From the NCBI RefSeq assembly GCF_029624655.1, contig NZ_JARRSA010000032.1, forward strand, positions 1 through 42,200: a DNA stretch of 42,200 nucleotides. Reading direction: 5' to 3'. The notes under the pieces are model-generated. The model did no database searches and had not been told where the DNA came from. It saw only the letters and a list, made by a program, of their open reading frames with translations. Both the position numbers and the translations under genes were made by a program. The stretch is from Roseicyclus salinarum (GTDB lineage Bacteria > Pseudomonadota > Alphaproteobacteria > Rhodobacterales > Rhodobacteraceae). Positions 28,189 to 38,300 of the stretch are shown piece by piece (within the stretch, counting starts at the first letter, position 1; every line of letters begins with the position of its first letter).

Positions 28189-29289
28189 ATGGCGGTTCCG
28201 ACCATGCCCGCGAAACGCGCCCTTGCGGCCACTGCGCTCGCCGCGCTCACCGCCCCGCAGGGCGCGACGGGCCAGACCACCGGCGAACTCGTCACGGGCG
28301 TGAGCTATTCCTCGATCCATGGCGGCACGGCCTTTGCCGACATCGTGATCGAGGACGCCTTCAACACAGGGCTCGCGCTGGACTTCCGGGCGCGCGGCGG
28401 CGAGGGCGGTCATGCGTTCAGCTTCGGCGTGGGCGACTCCGTGCAGTTGGGCGGGCGCGTTCCGGGCGACGACGCGAGCCTCTACTACCGCCTCGGCGTC
28501 TCGGCCACCGACTGGGAGGCCGACAGCTTCGCAAGCCGCAACGCCAGCCTTGCGCTCGGGATCGCCGCCGGCCTGTCCCCCACGCTGTCCTACCGGGCCG
28601 AGACCTTCTGGGACGGGGTCGAGACCGACGACCTCGACCCCGCGCTGTCGCCCCTGCTTCTGCGCGACGAGGGGCGGGCGACGGCCTACGGGATCGGCCT
28701 GTCGCTGCACCATGACGGGCGGCGGGGCGCCGGCCTTCTGGCGCCGGGGATCGAGGCGAGCGCCGGCCTGCGCTTCGCCGCCTCGCCCGACACGCGCGCG
28801 ACCACGCAGGCCACGCTCGCGGCATCGGGCGTCGCGCCGCTCGGGGCGGCGGGGGGGCTACGGCTCAGCGGGTCCGCGGGCCTGATCGAGGGCCGGGCCG
28901 AGGACGGCTGGGTTCCGATCCACGACCGCGTCCTTCTCGGCGGCCCGGCGCCGCGCGGTTTCGCCTATGGCGGCATCGGCCCGCGTGACGCTGCGACCGA
29001 CGACGCTCTGGGCGGCACCCGCTTCGCGCTCGCCTCGGCGGAATACCTCTTTCCGTTGCGCGGCAACCTGATCCTCGGCGTCTTCGCCGACGCGGGAAGC
29101 GTTTGGTCGCTGCCCGGCGCGGGCGGCGGTGTGGTGGGCGACGACTTCTTCATGCGCGCCAGCTATGGCCTTTCGGTCAACTGGGACCTCGATTTCGGGA
29201 CGCTCAGCGTCTCGCTCGCCGACCCCGTGCGCAGCCGGTCCTTCGACGAGGAGCAGACCGTGTCGTTGAGCCTGGAGGCGTCCTTTTGA
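28189..29289 (+). CDS. Omp85/BamA-like outer-membrane barrel without POTRA domains
   Basis: 366 residues: a signal peptide (MPAKRALAATALAALTAPQG, cut near ATG-Q) followed directly by beta-barrel sequence. The Omp85 lid-loop motif is present as GGPAPRGFAYGGIGPRD, followed by ALGGTRFALASAEYLFPLRG, the usual 'aEyrfPl' strand, then GVFADAGSVW. The last residue is Phe (SLSLEASF), as in most barrels recognised by the BAM machinery. No POTRA repeats are present; BamA, TamA and FhaC-type proteins have one to five. Size fits a bare 16-strand barrel. A GTG at 28183 would overlap the adaptor stop, but its AGGAG is only two bases away; the ATG at 28189 has the same AGGAG at eight bases and is preferred. 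It precedes the giant gene by 80 bases. Confidence 0.82.
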   Translation: MAVPTMPAKRALAATALAALTAPQGATGQTTGELVTGVSYSSIHGGTAFADIVIEDAFNTGLALDFRARGGEGGHAFSFGVGDSVQLGGRVPGDDASLYYRLGVSATDWEADSFASRNASLALGIAAGLSPTLSYRAETFWDGVETDDLDPALSPLLLRDEGRATAYGIGLSLHHDGRRGAGLLAPGIEASAGLRFAASPDTRATTQATLAASGVAPLGAAGGLRLSGSAGLIEGRAEDGWVPIHDRVLLGGPAPRGFAYGGIGPRDAATDDALGGTRFALASAEYLFPLRGNLILGVFADAGSVWSLPGAGGGVVGDDFFMRASYGLSVNWDLDFGTLSVSLADPVRSRSFDEEQTVSLSLEASF

Positions 29290-29369
29290 GCCGTAGCGCC
29301 ATGAAATTGCCGAACGGAACGTCGAGGGTCGGCCCCCGGAAGCGTGGGGAGCGGTGAAGGGATCTGGTC

Positions 29370-32300
29370 ATGGGCGCGCCTAGACATCCGGTGGCGAACG
29401 AGGACGGCGGCGCCGTGCAGCCCGTTCCGACCCGCATCGAGGATCGGATCCTCCCGCTCGAGCCGCGCCTGCTGCTCGACGCAAATCTCGAATGGGACCT
29501 GTCGGGCACCACGGCGCTGACCTCGGCGCTTTCGGGCGTCGCGCAGATCTTCGAGCAGCAGTTCGGCGACGTCTCCGCCTTCCTCGACACCTTCGGCCAG
29601 AGCGCTGACCAGGCCTTCGCGGCGGTCGAGACCGTGGTGGACACCACCGGAGCGCTGGGCACGGACGACCTGAACGCCGTCACCGAGGCCGTCTCGCGCA
29701 TCAAGGAGGCGATCACCGCGCTGCGCGACGCGACCGACGGCAGCATTGCGGGTCTTCTCGACGGCACCTTCGCGGCAGATGTCGCGGCAGGTTTCAACAA
29801 CCGCCTGAACACCGCCAACGGCAACACGGCAGCCGATTTCACGACCGCCGAGGTCGCCGGTCTCTACGCCTACTCGAATTTCGCCGATGGCACCGTGACG
29901 GCGGACCGCGACGCGTTCCTGACCGCGAACGCAAGCCGCCTCGGGTCCGTCGACGTGGCCACCGCCACGGGTCTCTTCGACGATGCCGTCGCAGGCGTGC
30001 TGGGTCTTCCGGGGGGCAACCTGTCGGTCGCGCTCGCCGACATCGCGCTCGACGGGCAGACCATCATCGACTTCACCCAGACGACCGCGACATCGGTCGG
30101 CGTCTCTGTCGTCGTGCCCGACACGATCGCGGATTTCGGCGAGGTGCTGCAAAAGCTCGTGCCCGGCATCTCGCTGCCCTTCGACGTGAGCGTCGGCAGC
30201 GACGGCGCGCTTCTGGGCTTCGACATCGACAGCCGCGTCGCCCTGACCGGCGACACGCTCGACGCGATCGGCGTGGACATCCACGACTTCACCTTCGCCC
30301 CGCTCCTCGAGCTTGGCGGCCCGGTGACGCTTCCGGCGGACGCATCCCTCAAGCTCGGCATCCTCGAGCTGGAGGCCACGTCGCTCGAGACCGCGCGCCT
30401 GGGGCTGTTCGTCACCCCGTCGGCGAACCTCAACCTCGGAGGAGAGGTCGCCTTCACCGGCACGCCCGGCATCACCTTCTTCGGCGACGGCGCCTCCATC
30501 GAGGTCGACGCCCGCATATGGGAGGCCGGCGCGGGCGCCTATGCCGACATCCTGGCCGACACGTCCTACGACCTCGTGACGCTCGACGCGGCGGGCACGC
30601 TGGACTTCTCCGCGACGCCGCTGACCTTCGCGACGACGCTCACGCTGTCGACGATCCTCGACACCGAGGGCGCGGCGGGGCGGATCCAGACCTTCCTCGA
30701 GAACGCCACGATCGGCTTCGACGTGGACCTGTCGGGCGCCGGCCTCGATCCCGCTCTGCAGGCGCAGCTGGAACAGGCGATCGGCACGCTCGCCGCGATG
30801 GGCACTGGCGACGTCATCCAGTTCCTCTTGGACGTGGGCGACACGGTCGCAGGCGCGCTGCGGGACGCCGCCTTCGACGTGGCGGTGCCGCTGACGGACC
30901 TGAACCTCGGTGCGGTGATGGCCGAGCTCGCAGGCTTCTTCACGGGACTGGCCGAGCGTTTCGCGATCGACAAGGCCTTGCTCGGCTTCGTCGAGGATAT
31001 CGAGCGGCTGTCGTTCTCGCCGACAATCGACACGCAGACGGCGGACACGCCGACCACGGGACAGCTGGACGCGCTGGCGGGCTTCGACCGGCTGACCTTC
31101 GAGGTGTTCACCGGCACGGCCGACGCCGAGGGCAACCCGACGCCGACGGCGGTGACGGTGGACATCGCGGGAACGGACGTGGTGAACACCGCGCTCGACG
31201 CGGCGAGCCGGATGTCCGCGCTCGCGCAGCTTCTGACCGCGCAACTCGGCAGTTTCGGGCTTGCATTTTCGGTCACCGGCAGCAACGCGCTTCGCGTCAC
31301 CTCGGACGTGAAGCCCCCGGTGGGATCTAACCCGCCGACCTACAACACCTTCTCGCTCACGGCGGCGCGCAAGCTCGACCAGTCGGTGGACGGAGATTTC
31401 TCGCTCGCCGATCTCGGGTTCGGGCCGGGTACGCTGACGGCGGTGAGCAGCGTCAACGCCGAGAACCGCACCGAGGCGGTCCTGAGCTTCCTCGCCGAGG
31501 CGACCTCCGGCGATCTCGGCGCCCTGCAGCTCGACGAGCTGACGGGCGTCACCTCGCTGCGCTTCTCCTTCGTGGTGGACGGGATCGCGCAATCGCTCGA
31601 CGTGAAGGGGGGCGCGACCGGTTGGGCGAGCCTCGCCGCCCTCGTGACCGACTTCAACACGGCGCTCGATGCCGCCGGCATCGGGCTGACGGCGGGCATC
31701 AACGCCGCCGGGGACGGCCTTGGCTTCACGCTCGACGCGGGCGAGACGCGGGCCATCGACATCTCGACCAATGCCGGCGACCTGCTGCGCGCGCTGGACG
31801 TGGACGGCCTGATCGGCTGGGTCAACGCCGAGCTGACGAAGGTGCTGCCGGGCGCCTCGCTGGAGTTGACGGACGAGGGCGCCCTGATCTTCGGCTTCCC
31901 CGATCTCGGCGTGTCGCAGACCATCGACGAAAGCGACGGGCTGTTCTTCAACACGCAGGACCTCGGCCTGGGGATCGCGGAGAACCTGACGCTGTCCGCG
32001 GCGCTCTTTGCGTCCATCGACGCGACGTTCACGTCTGCCGCCGGCATCGACCTCGTGGGGTTCGGCGGCGATATCGTGGGCGCGAGCGGCGGCTCGGCGC
32101 TGGGCGAGAGATCGTCGCTCGGGGACACCCTGCAGGACGCGCTTCTGGACAACGTGTTCCTGACCAACCTGTCGCTCGACGCGCAGATCACCGGCGGGGC
32201 GTCCGCCATCGCGGGAACGGCCGATCTCGGCCTCGTGTCGATCGCCATCGGCACCGCCGACCCGACCGCGAACTTCCTCGTCGCCGACGCCCAGCTTCAG

Positions 32301-35300
32301 GCGACGCTGGTGGGCACCGACCAGGCCGGCGACTTCAACGACAGGCTGACCTTCCGCAACCTCTTCGACGCGGTCGCCGACAAGTTCGTGATGGTCGACA
32401 ACGCCGTGCAGAGGATCGAGGCGCCGGGCCTGACCTCGCTTCTGGGACGCTACGACCTCACGGGCGGCATCGTGGTGGACGGCGACGGGCAGGGGCTGTC
32501 GGTAGGGCGCGCGCCGGTCGGCTCGGCGGCCGAGATCCAGGTCGTGGACGCCTTCGCATATGGCGGGTCGGACGCGCTGGCGCAGCTTCTGCTGAAGCTT
32601 GGCGACGTGAAGATCACGGTCGCGGGCATTCCGGGCATCAACGAGAACCTGATCGACGGCATCGGCATCACCGTCCTCGACCTGCGCGATATCGCCGGCA
32701 CGTTCGACCTCAAGCTGCTGAGTTCCTCGCAGCAGGCGCAGGACGCCATCGACGGCCTGACCGCGCTGGGGCAGGGCGACATCCTCGATTCGCTGACCGC
32801 CATCGCCAACATGCTCGTCGTCGTGGGCGAGACGCTGTCGGACCGCCTGCCGTTCCTTGCGGACGACATCCCGCTCCTGAACTTCTCGATCCTCGACACG
32901 ATCGACTTCGCCGCCGATTTCCTGGCCGCCCTGCAGGAGCTCCGCCGCGACCCGCAGGCGGCGCTGAACGTGCTGGAGGGCTATCTCGAGCAGGCTTTCG
33001 GGCCGGGCACCGTGACGCTGACATGGGACGGCGCGGCGCAGACCATCCTCTTCGACCTCGAACTGAAGTTCCTCGAGGACGCGCGCCAGGAGCTTCCGTT
33101 CCAGCTCGACCTTGCGGAAATCCTCGGCGGCGCGCTGGCGGACTACATCGGCGCGGACCTCGCCGCGACCGTCTCGGGCCTCGTTGCGGCGGGGGGGCAG
33201 GGCTCGCTGGTGTTCCAGCCGCTCCTGTCGCTGCGCTTCAGTTTCGGGATCGACCTGTCCCCCACGCTGGCCGAGCCCTCGACCCTCGCCGCCGCTGATC
33301 TCGCGCTTGCGCAGCTTGCCAGCGTGTCCTCGGTCAACTTCCGGCCGCAGGGTGGCAACGACCTGCGGATCGTGCGCACCGACGCCGAGACGGGCGCCAC
33401 AACCGAGACCTTCGTCGAACTCGCCGGCCTCACCACGCTGGACGAGGTGGTGGCCGCCATCGACGCCGCCGTGCAGGCCGATCTCGGCGCCACGGTCAGC
33501 TTCTCCTACGACGCGGCGACCGGGCGCGCGACGCTCGCCGACAGCCAGAGCAGCCTGACCGACGCCACCGGCGTGCTGGCCCTGTTCGGGGCGGAAAGCG
33601 CGGCTTCCGCCGAGGTTGCGGGCGTCCAGACGCTCGACCTCGACGGCGGCTTCGCCGACTTCGCCGCCGCCCATTCCTTCACGCTCGCGATCAACGGCGA
33701 AGCGGTCGCGGTGGACATTCCCGCCGATGCGGGCCGGACCACGGCTGCGGGCTTCGCGCTGGCCGTCAACGAGCTGTTGAAAACGATCTCGATCGGGCGC
33801 GACGCGATTTCCGCCACGGCCGCCCCGCTTCTGGACATCGCGCTTTCCCAGCTTCTGAGGATGACCGAGGACGGCGGCACGCTGTCGCTGGAGGCCACGA
33901 ATTTCGCCGAGGCCAACGGCTACGGCGCGATCTCCTTCGAGGTCTCGGCGCAGGACACGGCGCGCGAGATCGAGTTCCGCATCGAGGAGCTCGGCGGCTC
34001 GAACCTCGGCCGTGCGCTGGGCCTGGCGGCGGACGGCTCGGTCGTGACCGGCGACGTGGTGGGCGAGGTCCTGTTCGAGAGCGTGACCCTCGGCGCGCCG
34101 CGCGTCTACCTCGACACGGCGCAGACGGGCATCGTGGCCGAGTTCACCGCCGGCATCGCCGAGGGGCTGAACGTCGAGCTCGGGCTCGGGCCGCTCAAGA
34201 TAAACGTCGTGAACGGCAAGGCGCTGGTGAATGCGGGCGACGGCTCGGGCGACGCGGCGTTCCTGAGCTTCACGATAAACGACATCGACGGCGACGCGAA
34301 CGCGGGCCAGTACGACCTGAAGCACATCTTCGACATCGCCAGCGACCCGTCCGCCAGCTTCATCGACCTCTTCGGCTTCGACGCGCAGATCGGCATCGAC
34401 GTGCTGCTGCCGCTGAGCGACAGCCTCGGCCTGTTCGACCCGGCGACCGACAGCCTCAGCTGGCAGACCGTCCTTCTTGGCGTGAAGCCGGGCGCAAGCT
34501 GGGCCGACCTCGCTTCGTCCAGCCTCGACGCGGTGTTCGAGGGCGATCTCGTGTCGCTCTACCTCGGCGACGGGATCGACCTGTCGAATTTCCGCTTCAC
34601 GCTGCCCGACCTGAGCGACTTCCTGTCGAACCTCAATGTCCTGTCGCTGCTGAACGACCCCCGGCTCGTCCTCGAGGGCATCGATGCGATCCTGAAGCAG
34701 ATGCAGAAGGTGTTCGACGACTTCCTCGGCGACATCAACCTGCCCGTGGTGGGCGACGCGATCGGCGCGGGCGTCACCTTCTTCGACGACTTCCGCTACC
34801 GGATCATCGAGCCTGCGCTCGCCTATGCCTCGACGCCGCTGCCCGACGGGTCGCTGCCGACGACGGTGGACCTGCTGACGGGCTTCATCAACGACCAGCT
34901 CAACAGCCTGTTCGGGACGAACGGCGTCACCTACCTGCAGGCCTATCTCGACACCTCGGGCTCGACCGAGGAAAGCTACGTCTACGGCGTCCTGAACTTC
35001 AACGGCATCATCTTCGACGAGATGATGGACATCGACTTCGACTTCGGGATCCCCGGCTTCAACCTCGAGGTCGAGAAGGGCAGCAAGATCCGGATGGCGC
35101 TGAACTACGCCATCAACATCGGCTTTGGCTACGACCGCAACGGCTTCTTCCTGCTCAACGACACCGACGACGCGGAGGCGGGCATCGAGTTCATCGTCGA
35201 TGCAGGCACCTTCGAAGGCTCGATGAGCGTGTTCAACGTCCTCGGCATCGACGCCAAGGCGGTCACGCTGGGCAGCGACGGCCTGATCGACCCCAACGCC

Positions 35301-38300
35301 GGCGGGACCGCGCAGCTGACGGCGGCGCTGACGGCCGACCTGTTCGGCGACACCGGCCTGACCATCGTGAACGGCACGCCGCCGCCCGGCGGGTCCTACG
35401 TCACCTCGACCGAGGCCTACCGCAACTTCGACCAGGTGACGCCGCGCGACGGGCTGGGCCGCGTCCTCGACTTCGAGAAGGTAGTCTACGCCGCGCAGAT
35501 CGACACCGCGAAGCTGATCGAGTTCGGTTTCTCGGCCGAGATCGATCTGCAGATCGGGCTGACGGGCAACATCCTCGATCCCACGACCGGCCTCCCGATC
35601 GAGATCGGCGGCGTGCAGGCGATCCCTTCCGTCGCGGCCGAGGTGGTCATCAAGGGCGGATACTCCACCGCCGCCGGGCTCGGGCTGACCGAGCTTGCCT
35701 TCAAGAACGTCCGCCTCGACGCGAGCGTGCTCTACGACGCGATCATCGCGCCGGTCCTAGAGCCGATCATGCAGTTCGTCGATCCGCTGGCGGACTTCTT
35801 CGCGTTCCTCAACGCCGATCCGGTCAAGATCGTGATCGACCTGCTCGGCAACGTGTTCCCGATCCTCAGGATCGCCTCGACGGTCATCGAGATCGGCGCG
35901 GCCGTGACCTCGTTCGTGCAGACCCTTGCCGATACCGGAGGCTGGGTCCTGTTCGGCGACTTCGACTTCACCGGCTCGGCGGGCAACGTCAGTTCGGGCG
36001 AGACGCGCATCTCGGACGTCGACCGCCGCGACATCGCGCGGAGCGGCACGACCACGGCAGCCTCGGCGGGCGCGCAATTCGGCGTCTTCGGCAATGCGCA
36101 GAACGGATTGTCGATCGAGATCCCGCTGTTGCGCGATCCGTTCTCGGCGATGGACATCCTTCTGGGCAACTACGAGGACGTCGACCTCATCGTCGCCAAC
36201 TTCACACTGTTCAACATCAACACCGGCGTGATCGACATCGGCGACGAGGTGCTGCGCAGCTTCGGCGCGCCGGGCTGGGTGCGAAGCATCATCAGTTCGG
36301 TCTTCCAGGCCACGATCGAGCTGCGGCTGATCGCGAAGTTCACCGCGGGCTACGACCTCAGCGGCATCGTCAACTTCGTCAACACGCTCGATCCTGAACG
36401 CCTGCTCGACGGGGTGTTCATCGACGCCGCGCCCGGCGCGCTGGTGGACGTCTACATCGGCGCGAGCTTCCGGCTGAACCTCGGGATCGCGGGCGTCAAC
36501 GCCGCGGGCTACGCGGGCGTGACGCTGACGTTCAACGACCCCAACGGCGACGGCAAGCTGCGCATCCCCGAACTGATCGCCGTTGCCGAGGCCGCCTACG
36601 AGGCGGCGCAGAGCAACCCGATCGACGCGCTGGGATACATCTTCGCGGGCACCGCCGAATACGGCTTCTTCCTACGGGTCTGGGTCGGCATCAGCCTTCC
36701 CTGGCCGCTGCCCGACATCAAGTGGTCCACGACCGTCTTCAACATCAGCGACAGCATCTCGTTCGGCGGCAACCCGATCCCAGCGCGCATCGGCGCGGAC
36801 GCGGACGGCGGCACGGTCGTCCTGAACATCGGCGCGCGCGCGGGCGCCAACATGACCAGCCTCGACGAGGATGGCGACGACAGCGTGACCATCAGCGGCA
36901 CCAACGCCACCGGCTACAACGTGCAGGCCGCCAGCGACGGCAAGTCCATTTCGGGAACCCTTGCCGCTGGCGCGGGGGCGGTCGTCATCCCGGCGGGCGA
37001 AGGCAACAACGTGGTGAACCTCGGCGCGATGAACTCGGCGCCGACCGTCACCTACCTCGGGTCGGGCCGCGACGTGATCACGCTGCCGCGCACCGGCGTC
37101 CACGTCGTCTTCGCCGGAACCGGCGACGACGAGATCAAGGCCGCCACCGGAGCCACGGGCACCTACATCGTCTTCGGCGAAGCGGGAACCGACAGCGTCG
37201 AGATCGACGGCGGCAACGTCATCTACTTCGGCGACGACGATTTCCGCGCCCGCGACCGGTTCCAGTCCGCCTTCGCCAGCGGCGGCATCACCGAGGAGGC
37301 GATCCGCGCCTTCTTCGGGCTGAACGCGGACGGGACGCTCACCGCGGCCGGGACGGGCAACTTCGACACCGGCAGCCGCACGGTGAACCTTGCCGGACTG
37401 GCAGACATCTACACCGCGCTCACGCAGCTGAACGCCGACAGCGACGACGAGACCGTCACGGTCGGGCAGGGCAACCACGCCATCTTCACCGGAAGCGGCG
37501 ACGACGTGATCACGGCGTCGCTGGGCGGCGGCGGCGAGGTGAGGATCTTCTCGGGCGACGGGTCGGACACGATCACGGCGGGCGGCGCGGACGCCTTCAT
37601 CGAGGCGGGCGCGGACCGCGACCTCGTCATCGTGAGCGCCGCGGTCTCCGAGGTCTGGGGCTGGGGCAAGGCGGCTGGCGAAAGCGGCCTCGCCGCGGCG
37701 GACGCAGCGACCAACGCGCTCGCGCAGCGCGACGATTCCGACGTGCTGATCGGCGGAGCGGGCAACGACAGCCTCTATGGCCAGATCGGCAACGAGATCC
37801 TGCAGGGCGGGCTCGGCGACGACCTTCTGCGCGGCGGCATCGGCGACGACATCGCCGTGGGCGGCATCATCGACATGGCCTTCGCGGGCGGCGCCCCGAT
37901 CGACATCACGACCTTCGATCTGGACAGCCAGCTGCAACAGGGCATCTCGATCGCGGTCGAGAACCTCGCGGACGGCGACGACGATCTCGCGGGGTTCACC
38001 GGCGAGGACATCCTGATCGGCGGCGGCGGCAGCGACACGATCGTCGGCGGCGAGGCGAACGACATCCTGCTCGGCGATTTCGGGACGGTGACGCTGTCGG
38101 CGAACCTGATCGCGGAATCGGTGGAGACCGCTTTCGCCACCAGCGCCTTTTCCGGCACGGACGTGCTGGACGGCGGGCAGGGCAACGACATCCTCGTGGC
38201 GGGCGCGGCCGCGCCGGGCGAAAGCGAGACGCTGGTCGACCGCTTCGGCGACAACATCTTCATCGGCGACTTCGGCAGGGCCGAGGGCGCTCAGGTGCTG

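Noticed and set aside
29290-29369. GGAAC in the gap before the giant gene as a third stress promoter
   Set aside because: No TT or CGTT-like -10 element occurs at the required 16-19 base distance.
29163-34325. 1720-codon minus-strand frame across the Omp85 gene end and the giant gene
   Set aside because: Same antisense effect. It spans two real plus-strand genes and resembles no protein.
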